A stretch of 64,000 bases of DNA from Streptomyces cathayae (GCF_029760955.1 NZ_CP121682.1:186001-250000); one strand, 5' to 3'; shown: positions 54,084 to 63,645, numbered from the stretch's first letter. The notes: generated by a model from the letters alone, not told the origin. Made by a program: numbers and translations.

Positions 54084-56453
54084 TCACTCCGTGAGCGGCA
54101 GGCGGCCCGTCTCCCCCGGGTGGAGGCGGGCCGTGCGGTCCGGGAGGCGCACGTCGACCGGGCCGGGGCCGGAGGCCGGTACGGCGATCTCCAACAGGCC
54201 GCGTTCCAGCCTCAGCCGGACACCCCAGTGGCCGTGGTAGCGCAGGGTGAAGCCGTAGGAGGACAGCTCCGGCAGGGGCACCGGGTCCAGCCGCAGGTCG
54301 CCGCCCCGGGTCTCCAGCCCGGGCAGTCCGCGCTGGACCAGGTCGAGGGTGCCGGCCATGGCGCCGAGGTGGATGCCCTCGCCGGTGGTGCCGCCCTGGA
54401 CGTCGGCGATGTCCCCGCGCAGTGCCTCCTGGCAGAACGTCCAGGCCTCGGCGCGCCGCTCCCGGGCCAGCACCCAGCCGTGGACGAGGCCGCTGAGGGT
54501 GGAGCCGTGGCTGGTGCGGTGCAGGTAGTGGTCCACCGTGAGCCGCCAGGTCGCCTCGTCCAACTCATGCCCCAACCGGCGGAACAGGCCCTGTAGTTCG
54601 GCCGGGGCGAACAGATAGCCGAGCATCAGGACGTCCGCCTGCTTCGAGGCCCGGTAGCGGTTGACGCTGTCGCCCTCGGCCTCCAGGATCCGGTCCAGCC
54701 GCCGGATGTCGTCGTAACGCCGCCGGTAGTCCTGCCAGTCGAGCTCGGCGAGCTTTCCGTACCCCTCGAACTGGCTGATGACACCGTCGTGGAAGGGCAC
54801 GTGCAGGGTGCGGGAGACCTCCTCCCACTTCTCGAGTTCGCTTCCGTCCAGGCCCGTGCGTTCGTCGAGTTCCCGCCGGCGCGGCTCGGGCAGGTCGCGC
54901 AGCACGTCGAGGGTGTGGGCGAGCACCCAGGCGGCGGTCACGTTCGTGTACGCGTTGTCGTCCAGTCCGGGCTCGGCCGCGTCGGGGTAGGCGTCGTGGT
55001 ACTCGTCGGGGCCGACCACACCCTTGATCCGGTGCCGGCCCAGCAGCGGGTCCCAGGTGGCGGCGTCCGCCCAGAAGCGGGAGATCTGCAGCAGCAGTTC
55101 GGCGCCCTTGGTGTGCAGGAACTCCGTGTCGCCGCTGGCCTCGCAGTACTGCCACACGTTGTACGCGATCGCCGAGCCCACATGGTGCTGGAGGTGGGAG
55201 TGGTCGGGCACCCAGCGGCCCGACCGCGGGTTGAGGTGGAGCTGCTGGGCCTCCTCCCGGCCGTCGCTGCCGCTCTGCCAGGGGAACATCGCTCCCCTGC
55301 GTCCGGCGTCCCGGGCGGCGGTCAGGGCCCGGCCCAGCCGGCGGTGCCGGTAGTGCAGCAGGGCGCGGGAGACCTCGGGGAAGTGCAGGTTGAGGTAGGG
55401 CAGCACGAACAGCTCGTCCCAGAAGACGTGTCCGCGGTAGGCCTCGCCGTGCAGCCCCCTGGCCGGCACCCCGACGTCCAGGTCGGCGGTGTGCGGGGAG
55501 AGGGTCTGGAGCACATGGAAGAGATGCAGACGCAGAATGCCGCCGGCCTCACCGGGGACGTCCAGTTCGCCCCGGCGCCACAGCTGGCCCCAGGCCGTCC
55601 GGTGGGACTCCAGCAGTTCGTCGTAGGCGGGGACACGGCCCACCCGGTCGACGGCGGCGTGCAAGGGGTCGCTGATGGCCGGATCGCGCGAGGTGTGCAG
55701 GGCGACGATCTTGTCCACGGTCGCGGTGTGGCCCGGGGTCAGGTGCAGACGGGTCGACTGGACGGCACGCCGGTCCTCCCTGCGGATCGCGGTGGGCGCC
55801 TCGGACAGCAGCCGGGAGGCGAAGGCGATCAGGATGTCCGAGGTACGGGTGCGACAGCGCAGCCACACCGTGTCCGGCGCCGAGCTGCCGCTGTGCACCT
55901 GGGTCAGATGCCGGCCGTCCAGGTCCCGGTAGCGTGCCACTCCCACGTTGGTGACGCCGCCGTCGAGCGCCGCCTCGACCTCGAGGGCGCCGGAGTGCTG
56001 CTCCCCCGTGAACTCGGTGCGCAGCGCGGCCAGATGAGGGTCCGCCATGTGCACCAGCCGTTCCTGGCGCACCCTCAGCACCCGGCCGCCGCCCAGGTCG
56101 TACCGGGTCAGGCGCTCCAGCAGCCCCGAGGCCATCCGCAGGGTCTCGTGGTGGTCGAGCACGGTCGCGGTGTCGGGGGTGAGCCAGGGGCCGCCGGGCA
56201 GCCGGAAGCGCAGCGGCAGCCAGTTGGGGAGGTTGACGAGGTCCTCGTTCTCCACCTGCCGCCCGGCGACCTCCGAGGTGAGCCGGTCGTAGCAGCCGGC
56301 CGTGTAGGTGCCCGGGTAGTGCACCTCGTCGGCGGTGCACTCCGGCAGCGCTCCCCGGGTGGCGAAGTAGCCGTTGCCGAGCGTGCACAGTGACTCCCGC
56401 AGGCGCGCCTCGGCGGCGTCGTACCCCTCGTACTCCCAGGTCCAGCCCGTCAC
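54084..56453 (-). CDS. GH65 family glycoside phosphorylase/hydrolase
   Basis: A 789-residue cytoplasmic enzyme with the GH65 order: N-terminal beta-sandwich (GNGYFATRGALPE near residue 27), linker, (alpha/alpha)6 barrel and C-terminal beta-sheet. The acid Glu lies in IKGVVGPDEYHD, and VFWDELFVLPYLNLHFPE, FPWQSGSDGREE and RTSHGSTLSGLVHGW are family hallmarks. Members phosphorolyse maltose, trehalose, kojibiose or nigerose; the His/Lys/Ser phosphate-site loop (SHGSTLS) points to a phosphorylase. AAGGAG lies before the GTG at 56453. It sits beside the DevS-like kinase gene on the same strand, 97 bases apart. Confidence 0.88.
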   Translation of the reverse strand: MTGWTWEYEGYDAAEARLRESLCTLGNGYFATRGALPECTADEVHYPGTYTAGCYDRLTSEVAGRQVENEDLVNLPNWLPLRFRLPGGPWLTPDTATVLDHHETLRMASGLLERLTRYDLGGGRVLRVRQERLVHMADPHLAALRTEFTGEQHSGALEVEAALDGGVTNVGVARYRDLDGRHLTQVHSGSSAPDTVWLRCRTRTSDILIAFASRLLSEAPTAIRREDRRAVQSTRLHLTPGHTATVDKIVALHTSRDPAISDPLHAAVDRVGRVPAYDELLESHRTAWGQLWRRGELDVPGEAGGILRLHLFHVLQTLSPHTADLDVGVPARGLHGEAYRGHVFWDELFVLPYLNLHFPEVSRALLHYRHRRLGRALTAARDAGRRGAMFPWQSGSDGREEAQQLHLNPRSGRWVPDHSHLQHHVGSAIAYNVWQYCEASGDTEFLHTKGAELLLQISRFWADAATWDPLLGRHRIKGVVGPDEYHDAYPDAAEPGLDDNAYTNVTAAWVLAHTLDVLRDLPEPRRRELDERTGLDGSELEKWEEVSRTLHVPFHDGVISQFEGYGKLAELDWQDYRRRYDDIRRLDRILEAEGDSVNRYRASKQADVLMLGYLFAPAELQGLFRRLGHELDEATWRLTVDHYLHRTSHGSTLSGLVHGWVLARERRAEAWTFCQEALRGDIADVQGGTTGEGIHLGAMAGTLDLVQRGLPGLETRGGDLRLDPVPLPELSSYGFTLRYHGHWGVRLRLERGLLEIAVPASGPGPVDVRLPDRTARLHPGETGRLPLTE

Positions 56454-56550
56454 GACGACGCTCCTTCCGCGGTCGGCCCTGCGGAGAGCCCCGGTGCTCC
56501 GGCACGGGGTACCCAGCCCCGGGCCGACCACACACGGCCGGGGACAGGCC

Positions 56551-58275
56551 CTAACTCTCCCGTACGGGCGCGCGCCACACCAGGGTGGTGCCCCCGTCCG
56601 CCGAACTGTCGATCTCCAGTTCGCCCCCGAGTTGCGCGGCGCGCTCGGCCATGTTGCGCAGTCCGCTGCGGCGGCCGCCGGCCGGGATGCCCACGCCGTT
56701 GTCGGAGACGGTCAGCCGCACCTCGCGGCCGTCGGTCTCGAGGGCCACCTGGGCGCGGTCGGCCCGCGCGTGCCGGGCGATGTTGGTCAGGGACTCGGAC
56801 AGGACGGCCACCACATGGTCGGCGGTCTCCTTCGACACATGGGTGTCGACCAGGCCCTCCATCCGCACACCGGGGGCGAAGCCGAGCAGGGGGGCCGCCT
56901 CGCCGACCACCCGCACGACGCGGGCCCGCAGACCGCTCCCGGACGCGGTGTCGTGCGCGCGCAGACCGAAGATGGTCGACCTGATGATCTTTATGGTCTC
57001 GTCCAGGTCGTCCACCGCCCGGGCGACCCGCTCCGAGGCCTCCTTGTGCTCGATGAAGCGGCCGGCGCTCTGCAGCGTCATCCCGGTGGCGAACAGCCGC
57101 TGGATCGCCAGGTCGTGCAGGTCCCGGGCGATCCGGTCCCGGTCCTCGAGCACGGCGATCTGCGCGGCGTCGCGGCGCCGCTCCGCCAGTTCCATCGCCA
57201 CGGCCGCCTGCGCGGCGAAGCCCTGCAGTGGTTCGATCTCCTTCTCGGAGAACTCTCCGGCACCGGTGGCGCGCACCAGCAGGACGATGCCCCGGACGCC
57301 GTCGCCCGATCCGACGGGCACCGCCACCGCCGGGCCGAGTCCGGCGAAGCGCGGTGGTCCGGACGAGACCCGCTCGTCACTGGAGACGTCCGGACTGGTG
57401 ACGGGGGCGGCGCTGGTGAACGCCCGGCCCAGCAGACTGTCGTCGATGGGGACGACGAGCCCGCGGTGCGCCTCCGCCTCCTGGCCGATGGCGAGCTCCA
57501 CGACCAGTGACCCGGTGCCCTCCATCGGCACCGCCACCTCGGCGAGCGCGGCGCCGGTGATCTCCCTGGCGCGTTCGGCGATCAGCAGGAGAGCCTCGCT
57601 GCCGCCGCTGCCGGACATCAGGGCGTGGGTGATCTCCGTGTTCGCCTGCAGCCACCGCTCCCGCAGCCGGGACTCCTCGTAGAGCCGGGCGTTGTCGATG
57701 GCCACGCCGGCGGCGACGGCCAGGGTCGACAGGACCGACTCGTCCTCCTCGTCGAACTTCGCCCCGGCGCGCTTCTCGGTGAGGTACAGGTTGCCGAAGA
57801 TCTGGTCACGGACCCGGATGGGGACGCCGAGAAAGCTGTTCATCGGCGGGTGATGGGGCGGGAACCCGTAGGAGGAGGGGTGGTCGGAGAGCTTGGTCAG
57901 CCGCAGCGGCTCGGGGTGGCGGATCAGTTCCCCGAGGATGCCGTGCCCCTCTGGGAAGTGGCCGATGCGGGCGATCACTTCCTCGCTGACGCCGACGGTG
58001 TGAAAGGCCGACAGCCGTCTGCCGTCGGGGCCGATCACACCGAGGGCGGCGTACTCCGCGTCCACCAGCACCGCCGCGGCGTCGACGATGCTGTGCAGGA
58101 CCTGCTTCAGGTCGAGCTCGCGCCCCACCTCGAGAACGGCCTCCAGCAGGCTGTGCACCCGGTCACGCGTGCCGCGGGCCGCGTCGATCCGGGCCTGAAG
58201 CTCCTCCAGCAACTCGTCCAGCCTCAGCTGCGGCAGCCGAGGACGGGTGTCCCCGTCCCGCTCGGAGCTCTCCAC
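56551..58275 (-). CDS. DevS/DosT-like sensor histidine kinase with two GAF domains
   Basis: A 574-residue soluble kinase. GAF-A spans about 55-200 and contains GFPPHHPPMNSFLGVPIRVR, where His142 matches the haem-ligand His of mycobacterial DevS as I recall it. GAF-B spans about 220-360. The HisKA_3 box is DRIARDLHDLAIQRLF near residue 385 and the ATPase domain has LSESLTNIARHA and SDNGVGIP. It should sense oxygen, NO or CO through haem and phosphorylate the DevR-like protein encoded 103 bases upstream. GGGAGG precedes the GTG at 58275. Confidence 0.9.
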   Translation of the reverse strand: MESSERDGDTRPRLPQLRLDELLEELQARIDAARGTRDRVHSLLEAVLEVGRELDLKQVLHSIVDAAAVLVDAEYAALGVIGPDGRRLSAFHTVGVSEEVIARIGHFPEGHGILGELIRHPEPLRLTKLSDHPSSYGFPPHHPPMNSFLGVPIRVRDQIFGNLYLTEKRAGAKFDEEDESVLSTLAVAAGVAIDNARLYEESRLRERWLQANTEITHALMSGSGGSEALLLIAERAREITGAALAEVAVPMEGTGSLVVELAIGQEAEAHRGLVVPIDDSLLGRAFTSAAPVTSPDVSSDERVSSGPPRFAGLGPAVAVPVGSGDGVRGIVLLVRATGAGEFSEKEIEPLQGFAAQAAVAMELAERRRDAAQIAVLEDRDRIARDLHDLAIQRLFATGMTLQSAGRFIEHKEASERVARAVDDLDETIKIIRSTIFGLRAHDTASGSGLRARVVRVVGEAAPLLGFAPGVRMEGLVDTHVSKETADHVVAVLSESLTNIARHARADRAQVALETDGREVRLTVSDNGVGIPAGGRRSGLRNMAERAAQLGGELEIDSSADGGTTLVWRAPVRES

Positions 58276-58378
58276 CCGTGGTCCTCCCGTTCGCTCGCCC
58301 TACCGGGAATGTGCCCCCGGCAGGTGCCACGCTATCGGGCCCCGCAGGATCGCGTCCCACCGAATGCCGCGCCCGGTG

Positions 58379-59074
58379 TCAGCGGTCCGTGCGCCGCAGC
58401 CGGTCCTGGGCCTGGGTGGCGATCACGGCGGCCTGGATCCGGCGCTCCACCCCGAGCTTGGCCAGCAGCCGGGAGATGTGGTTCTTCACCGTCTTCTCCG
58501 CGAGATACAGCCGCTGGCCGATCTGCCGGTTGGTGAGCCCCTCACCGATCAGCGCGAGGATCTCCCGCTCGCGTTCGGTCAGTCCCGGCAGGGCGTCCGG
58601 CTCCTTCTCCGGCTCCTCCTGTTCCTGCCGCAGCCGGGCCATCAGGCGGGTGGTGGCGCTCGGGTCGAGCAGGGACTGCCCCGAGGCGACCGTCCGCACG
58701 GCCGCGACCAGGTCCGAGCCCTGGATCTGCTTCAGCACATAGCCGGAGGCACCCGCCATGATCGAGTCCAGCAGGGCCTCCTCGTCGTCGAACGAGGTGA
58801 GCATCAGACAGGCCAGGTCGGGCATCTTCGAGCGCAGCTCGCGGCAGACGGTCACCCCGTCGCCGTCGGGCAGGCGGACGTCGAGGACCGCCACGTCGGG
58901 GCGGAGCGCGGGGACGCGGACCAGGGCCTGCTCGGCGGTGGCGGCCTCACCGACCACGGTGATGTCCGGTTCGTCGTTGAGCAGGTCGTGCACTCCGCGG
59001 CGGACCACCTCGTGGTCGTCCAGCAGGAAGACCCGGATGGGCCGGTCGGGTCCGGGCTGCTCGCTGTCCGCCAT
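58379..59074 (-). CDS. NarL/DevR-type response regulator
   Basis: A 231-residue regulator. The receiver domain has [12 protein letters not shown] near residue 17, phospho-Asp in [13 protein letters not shown] near 64, [10 protein letters not shown] and [11 protein letters not shown]. The C-terminal LuxR HTH is [20 protein letters not shown] and [19 protein letters not shown]. Sequence and neighbour match the DevS-DevR pairs that run hypoxia/NO responses. A possible half-site GGGACC lies at 59275-59280 but the palindrome is incomplete. Confidence 0.92.
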   Translation of the reverse strand: MADSEQPGPDRPIRVFLLDDHEVVRRGVHDLLNDEPDITVVGEAATAEQALVRVPALRPDVAVLDVRLPDGDGVTVCRELRSKMPDLACLMLTSFDDEEALLDSIMAGASGYVLKQIQGSDLVAAVRTVASGQSLLDPSATTRLMARLRQEQEEPEKEPDALPGLTEREREILALIGEGLTNRQIGQRLYLAEKTVKNHISRLLAKLGVERRIQAAVIATQAQDRLRRTDR

Positions 59075-59510
59075 CTGACGCTCCTTGTCCTTGGCTGTCC
59101 CTGTGGGCCGGCCGCCGGCCTTCGGCCGAGCGGTCCCCTCCAGGGAGATCCTTCTCGATTTCGGGCCGGACGGCCAGGGCCGACCGGCCTTGCTTTCCTC
59201 GGACGACCCGTTCCGTCCCGGGTCACCCGCCGTCCTCTGTGCGACGCCGTCAAGGCCGGTCGGTCCAGAAGACCGGGACCATCGGCACCTGTGCCACGGC
59301 GTCCGGCCGGACCATCCTCGATGACAGGAGCGGCGCCGATCCCCCGCGGTGCCGCTCCGCTCACGATACCGACGGTTCCGGCGCCCGCCCCGCCCTTGTC
59401 CTCGCCCGGTGCCGTACTCGCCGGTCAGTGCCGGTCGGCCCCGGTGACCGCTTCGGCCGGGGCCGGCCGGCCCTACCGGCGGGCTCGCCGCTCAGGGTTG
59501 GCTGGACGGT
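59075..59510. other. 436-base divergent region DevR / STAS
   Basis: No gene is supported. It holds GC-rich dyads (near 59097-59130 and 59455-59480) and the half-site GGGACC at 59275. No complete DevR box was found. Confidence 0.45.
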
Positions 59511-59894
59511 ATGCCCCAGAATCCCAGCCGGCCCGTGGCCGAGCCGCCCGAACGGACCGTCGCCGCAACGACGGTCGTCACCCCGCGCGGGGAACTCGAC
59601 CTGCGCACCGCACCCGTTCTGTCGCGGCGCCTGGACACGCTGGCCGACCGGGCCTTTCCCGACCTGGTGCTCGATCTGCGCGCCGTGTCCTTCATCGACT
59701 GCTCGGGGCTGGGCGTGCTGTGCCGCGCCCGCAACCGGGTGCTGGCCCGCGGCGGACGGCTGCGGCTGATCACGGACCGGCCCTCCTTCCTGCGCGTCCT
59801 CCACCACACCCGGCTCACCGGCGTCTTCGAACTGCTTTCCCGGCTGCCCGCGGAGCTCGACGAGGCCGTCCCCGCGGCGCGCGCAAGCCGCTGA
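59511..59894 (+). CDS. STAS-domain anti-sigma factor antagonist
   Basis: A 127-residue SpoIIAA/RsbV-like protein. VTPRGELDLRTAPVLSRRL near residue 25 and VSFIDCSGLGVLCRARN near 60 form the STAS core; the Ser in DCSGLG is the expected phosphorylation site. Unphosphorylated it should trap an HATPase anti-sigma kinase. Neither kinase nor sigma factor is adjacent. The ATG at 59511 lacks a strong ribosome-binding site. Confidence 0.9.
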   Translation: MPQNPSRPVAEPPERTVAATTVVTPRGELDLRTAPVLSRRLDTLADRAFPDLVLDLRAVSFIDCSGLGVLCRARNRVLARGGRLRLITDRPSFLRVLHHTRLTGVFELLSRLPAELDEAVPAARASR

Positions 59895-60110
59895 ACAGCG
59901 CCGTGAGCCCCCAGGGACGGGCCGATCGGCCCTGCCGGGTGCGCGGCGCCCGGGACCGAAGGTCCCCTTCTCCCGGGCCGTTGGGCCCGCAGTCCCCCGC
60001 CCTCGCCGGTTACCGACGGAAACCCTCATGCCGGATTGCTATACAGGTGATGCCGCCGGTCCGGAAAGGCGGCCCAACGCCCTTACCCCGTCATGCTGTT
60101 GGGAGACCTC

Positions 60111-61313
60111 ATGCTGTCCGAAGAATCTGCCGCAGTGGTCCGGGCCACCCTTCCCGCCGTGGCCGGAGCGCTCGACGAGATCACCGCACGTTTCTACGGT
60201 GCGATGTTCCGCGACCGCCCCGAACTGCTGGACGGCATGTTCAACCGGGGCAATCAGGCCAGTGGTGCCCAGCGACGGGCGCTGGCCGGTTCCATCGCCG
60301 GTTTCGCGCAGGCGCTGCTCGCCGATCCGGACACCCGGCCGGACGCCCTGCTGGCACGGATCGCGCACAAGCACATCGCGGTCGGGGTCACCGACGACCA
60401 GTACACGATCGTGCACAAATACCTGTTCGGCGCGATCGCGGAGGTGCTCGGCGAGGCCGTCACCCCGGAGGTGGCCGCCGCCTGGGACGAGGTGTACTGG
60501 CTGATGGCCGGCGCCCTCATCGGGCAGGAGGCCCGCCTCTACCAGCAGGCGGGGGTCGAACCGGGCGCGATATGGCGGCAGTGGACGGTCGTCGAACGGC
60601 ACGAGGAGACCCCCGACGTGGTGTCGTTCCTGCTGCGCCCGGCCGACGGCGAGCCCGCCCCGCCCGCACGGGCCGGGCAGTACGTGAGCGTGCGGCTGCG
60701 GATGCCCGACGGGGTGCACCAGCTGCGCCAGTACAGCCTGTCCTCGGACCCCGGGGGCGACCTGCGCCGCATCACCGTCAAGCGCGTCACCGGCGAGGCG
60801 GGGGCACCGGACGGCGAGGTGTCCGACCTGCTGCACGAGCAGACCGGCGTGGGGGACGAACTCGCGCTGTCCGTGCCGGCCGGCGACGTGGCCCTGGACG
60901 AGGCCGACACCCCGCTGGTGCTGGTCTCGGCCGGTATCGGCTGCACCCCCATGGTGGGCATGCTCGCCCGGCTCGCCGCGACGGGTTCGACCCGCCGGGT
61001 CCTGGTCCTGCACGCCGACACCTCGCCCGACGAGCACGCCCTGCGTGCCGAGGTGCGGTCGCTGGTGGAGCAACTGCCGGACGCCCGCGCGGTCTTCTGG
61101 TACGAGCGGCCGGGCGCCGAGGAGCCCGACGCGCGCAGCGGCCTGATGGACCTCGCCGGGCTCGACGTCCCGGCGGACGCGTCGGTGTACCTGTGCGGCC
61201 CGCTGCCGTTCATGCGCACGGTGCGTGGCGGGCTCCTGGGTGCCGGCGTCCCCGCCCGGCAGATCAGCTACGAGGTCTTCGGTCCCGACCTGTGGCTCCC
61301 CGACGCGGCCTGA
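60111..61313 (+). CDS. hmp: Flavohaemoglobin (nitric oxide dioxygenase)
   Basis: A 400-residue three-domain protein. The globin domain (1-140) has ITARFYGAMF with the distal-site Tyr and IAHKHIAVGV with the proximal His. The FAD domain (155-255) has RQYSLSSDPG. The NAD domain (265-395) has LVSAGIGCTPMVGML and YLCGPLPFM. It oxidises NO to nitrate. GGGAG lies 6 bases before the ATG at 60111, preferred over the ATG at 60093. A -10 like TATACA at 60040 is 66 bases upstream. The nearby DevS/DevR pair suggests NO-responsive control. Confidence 0.93.
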   Translation: MLSEESAAVVRATLPAVAGALDEITARFYGAMFRDRPELLDGMFNRGNQASGAQRRALAGSIAGFAQALLADPDTRPDALLARIAHKHIAVGVTDDQYTIVHKYLFGAIAEVLGEAVTPEVAAAWDEVYWLMAGALIGQEARLYQQAGVEPGAIWRQWTVVERHEETPDVVSFLLRPADGEPAPPARAGQYVSVRLRMPDGVHQLRQYSLSSDPGGDLRRITVKRVTGEAGAPDGEVSDLLHEQTGVGDELALSVPAGDVALDEADTPLVLVSAGIGCTPMVGMLARLAATGSTRRVLVLHADTSPDEHALRAEVRSLVEQLPDARAVFWYERPGAEEPDARSGLMDLAGLDVPADASVYLCGPLPFMRTVRGGLLGAGVPARQISYEVFGPDLWLPDAA

Positions 61314-61330
61314 CCGCGGCCGGTCGGCAA

Positions 61331-61386
61331 CGCAACGGGCGGGTGCCCCTCGCGAGTGGTGTTCGCGAAGGGCATCCGCCCGTTGC
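61331..61386. terminator. Long stem-loop after hmp
   Basis: CGCAACGGGCGG and its complement form the base of a roughly 26-bp imperfect stem with a short TGGT-type loop, between convergent genes. Confidence 0.8.
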
Positions 61387-61414
61387 GGCGTTCCGGAACC
61401 GGTCCGGTCCCGGC

Positions 61415-61789
61415 TCAGACCTCCAGGTCGGTCTCGATCCGGCGCAGCTGGTGGCGGGCCATCGCCAGGTTGGCGCGGGCCTTGTCCAGGACCAGGTACA
61501 GGAACAGGCCGTTGCCGCCGCGCCCCTTGAGCGGGCGGATCAGGTGGTACTGGCCGCCCAGGGTGATCAGGATGTCGTCGATCTCGTCCTTCAGCCCCAG
61601 GAGTTCCATGGTGCGCAGTTTCGAGCGCATGACGTCGGTGTTGCCCGCGGCGGCGACCTCCAGGTTGAAGTCCTTGCCACCGCCCATCGTGCCGAGCGCC
61701 ATGCCGCTGGTGTAGTCGACGAGTGCGGCGGCCGTCGCGCCGTCGATGGAGCCGAGGCAGTCCTTGAGCGCGGTCTCGGTGTTGGCCAT
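61415..61789 (-). CDS. Roadblock/LC7-like small protein
   Basis: A 124-residue alpha/beta protein. ALKDCLGSIDGATAAALVDY with SGMALGTMGG and the closing YLVLDKARANLAMARHQL follow the roadblock/LC7 pattern of small dimeric proteins that regulate GTPases. It is the last gene of a four-gene operon. AAGGG precedes the ATG at 61789. No GTPase gene is visible in the window. Confidence 0.75.
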   Translation of the reverse strand: MANTETALKDCLGSIDGATAAALVDYTSGMALGTMGGGKDFNLEVAAAGNTDVMRSKLRTMELLGLKDEIDDILITLGGQYHLIRPLKGRGGNGLFLYLVLDKARANLAMARHQLRRIETDLEV

Positions 61790-61874
61790 GAGAGGTTTCC
61801 CTTCGGTCGTGATCGTTGTTCTGGCCGGTCGCCGGGGCGTGCCGCGGCGGCCGGCCGGGGAGAAGAGCCTGGAT

Positions 61875-62393
61875 TCAGCCGTCGGCCTGGGGCCGGGGCC
61901 GGTGTGCGGGCCGCTGCGGAGCGCGCACCGGGAGGGTGCCGATCCGGCGGTCCGCGTCCGAGGCGGGTACGGGTCCTTGTTCGGGCACCGCGCGGTCGGC
62001 GTGCCGGCCTGCTCCGGGGCCGGCTCCGGTGGCGACCAGTTCCGCGATGCGGGCCCCGCTGCGCCGGCCCTCCAGATGCAGCCGGCCCACGTTGACCCGG
62101 TCGTCGGCGAGCAGGGTGAGCACGGCGGTGCTTCCCGCGGCGTAGGTCGCCACGTATCCCCGTGTCCCGCGCACCAGCAGTTCGCGGAACTCGCCGCGGG
62201 CGGCGACATCCGTCACGCGGTACGCGACACCGAGCGCGGCGGCGGTGAGCGCGGCCAGCCCCTCCGGTTCGGTGTCGGGCACGTCGTGGGCGAGGACGAG
62301 TCCGTCGACGGTGGCCGCGAGCGACCCCGCCAGCCTGGGGACCCGGGTACGGAGCCGACGCAGTTCGTCCAGCACGTCGGTCTCGACGGCCAT
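61875..62393 (-). CDS. Roadblock/LC7 protein with basic tail
   Basis: A 172-residue protein. Residues 1-115 are a roadblock domain (VPRLAGSLAATVDGLVLAHD, FRELLVRGTRGYVATYAAG, STAVLTLLADDRVNVGRLH). The last 50 residues are low-complexity and basic. AAAGGAG precedes the ATG at 62393. It follows the DUF4388 gene by 38 bases. Confidence 0.8.
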   Translation of the reverse strand: MAVETDVLDELRRLRTRVPRLAGSLAATVDGLVLAHDVPDTEPEGLAALTAAALGVAYRVTDVAARGEFRELLVRGTRGYVATYAAGSTAVLTLLADDRVNVGRLHLEGRRSGARIAELVATGAGPGAGRHADRAVPEQGPVPASDADRRIGTLPVRAPQRPAHRPRPQADG

Positions 62394-62431
62394 GAGCAGT
62401 CTCCTTTCGGCACGCTGTCGACGCGCGCGGA

Positions 62432-63235
62432 TCACAGGGCCTCCAAGGCGTCCAGGAGCCGTCGCAGCAGCGCTGTGTCGGGCTCGTCCCACGCGGAGCC
62501 GGCTTCGCCGGTGCCGTGGGGGACGGTGGCGACGGGCGGGGGCGGGGGCGGTGCGGGGGTGATCAGTCCGGCGGCGGCCAGGCGTCGCAGTTCGACGAGG
62601 GTGTGGAAGGTGCGGCACGCCAGGGCCGAGGCGATCTGCGCGGCGGTGCTGGTCCCGTCGACCCGGGCGAGGGTCCGGCCGCGGCGGGGCGGCAGGTCCG
62701 CCGGGTCGGCGCCGGGTGCCCGGGTGAGCGGGGCGGTGTCGACGGCGGGATCGGGCCAGATGCGGTGCAGCAGATCACGGCGGCGCCGCGACTCGCGCAG
62801 CACGCTGTGCACCGGAACCGGGCGGACCGTGCCGAGCCAGTGCGCTGCTTCCGGGCGGAAGCGGAGTGCGGCGGTGTCCTGGGCCAGCGCGAAGTACGCC
62901 GCGTCGAACAGCGCGCCCGTGTGGCACAGTTCCAGCGCGCCCGCGGTGAGACGGCCGCTGTCGACCAGCTGGCGGCCGACGCGGTGGCGGGCCCCGGCCC
63001 GCTCGACCGCCTCCCACCAGCCGTCGGCCGGGAGGGCGCCGCTGCGGGTGAGCAGATCGCCGAGGTCGGGGCTGTACACGGATTCGACGTGGACGACGTG
63101 CCCCGCCGCCAGGTAGAAGACCCCGGACTCGGTGGAGAGGGCCCCGGTGGCGCGGTCCGCCGCGAGGCTGCCCAGCACGGCCGGTGCCGATCTGCCGGCG
63201 GGTGCCGAGCCCTCGATGGGTGCCGCCGTGGTCAT
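62432..63235 (-). CDS. DUF4388 (PATAN-like) regulatory protein
   Basis: A 267-residue protein. VLGSLAADRATGALSTESGV and FYLAAGHVVHVESVYSPDLG match DUF4388 domains found in response-regulator systems and gliding-related proteins. A middle helical part and a Pro-rich linker (ITPAPPPPPPV) lead to a short C-terminal helix. Its ATG overlaps the stop of the upstream roadblock gene by 4 bases. Confidence 0.7.
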   Translation of the reverse strand: MTTAAPIEGSAPAGRSAPAVLGSLAADRATGALSTESGVFYLAAGHVVHVESVYSPDLGDLLTRSGALPADGWWEAVERAGARHRVGRQLVDSGRLTAGALELCHTGALFDAAYFALAQDTAALRFRPEAAHWLGTVRPVPVHSVLRESRRRRDLLHRIWPDPAVDTAPLTRAPGADPADLPPRRGRTLARVDGTSTAAQIASALACRTFHTLVELRRLAAAGLITPAPPPPPPVATVPHGTGEAGSAWDEPDTALLRRLLDALEAL

Positions 63236-63645
63236 CCGAGCACCAGCCGGTCCGCCATCTCGGCCAGCCGGATGCGGGCCAGGGCCAGGTTGCCGTCGCG
63301 GCGGTCGAGCCACAGGTACAGGAACACGGTGCTGTCGAAGGCCGTGATGACGAACCGGAGCAGGTGGTACGCGTCGACGGTGGTGAGGATGAGGTCCTGG
63401 ACGGGTGGTTCCTTGCCGGAGGCGACGGACGCGACGGACAGGCCGCCGTCGGCCGGTGCGAGGGTGCCGCTCTCCATGGCGAGGCGGGCGAGTTCGGCGG
63501 TCTCCGCCGCTGTCGCCTCCGGGTCGTCGCCCGGTGCCTCGCCCACCGCGCCCAGCGCGAGTCCACTGATCCAGTCGACCACCAGCGCACCCCGCGCACC
63601 AGGCAGTCGCATGGCTTCCAGCAGGCTCTCGTCGATTCCGGGCAC
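63232..63645 (-). CDS. Roadblock/LC7-like protein (first gene of operon)
   Basis: A 137-residue roadblock-like protein: SLLEAMRLPGARGALVVDWI, SGLALGAVGEAPG and VFLYLWLDRRDGNLALARI. Sequence resembles the gene at 61415 (shared SG-ALG and YLxLDxxxxNLAxAR), so they are paralogues. GAGGGGGG lies before the GTG at 63645. It heads the four-gene operon running to 61415. Confidence 0.75.
   Translation of the reverse strand: MPGIDESLLEAMRLPGARGALVVDWISGLALGAVGEAPGDDPEATAAETAELARLAMESGTLAPADGGLSVASVASGKEPPVQDLILTTVDAYHLLRFVITAFDSTVFLYLWLDRRDGNLALARIRLAEMADRLVLG

Noticed and set aside
59275..59290. DevR-box-like GGGACC
   Set aside because: The second half-site is missing; too weak to call an operator.
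58247..62095. A 1282-codon plus-strand open frame
   Set aside because: It runs antisense to or across the kinase, DevR, STAS and hmp genes and is Arg/Ala/Gly/Pro-rich without any family motif, a by-product of very high GC.
61415..63645. Classical Streptomyces conservon (cvn) operon
   Set aside because: No sensor kinase, DUF742 or GTPase gene; DUF4388 is not a conservon member.
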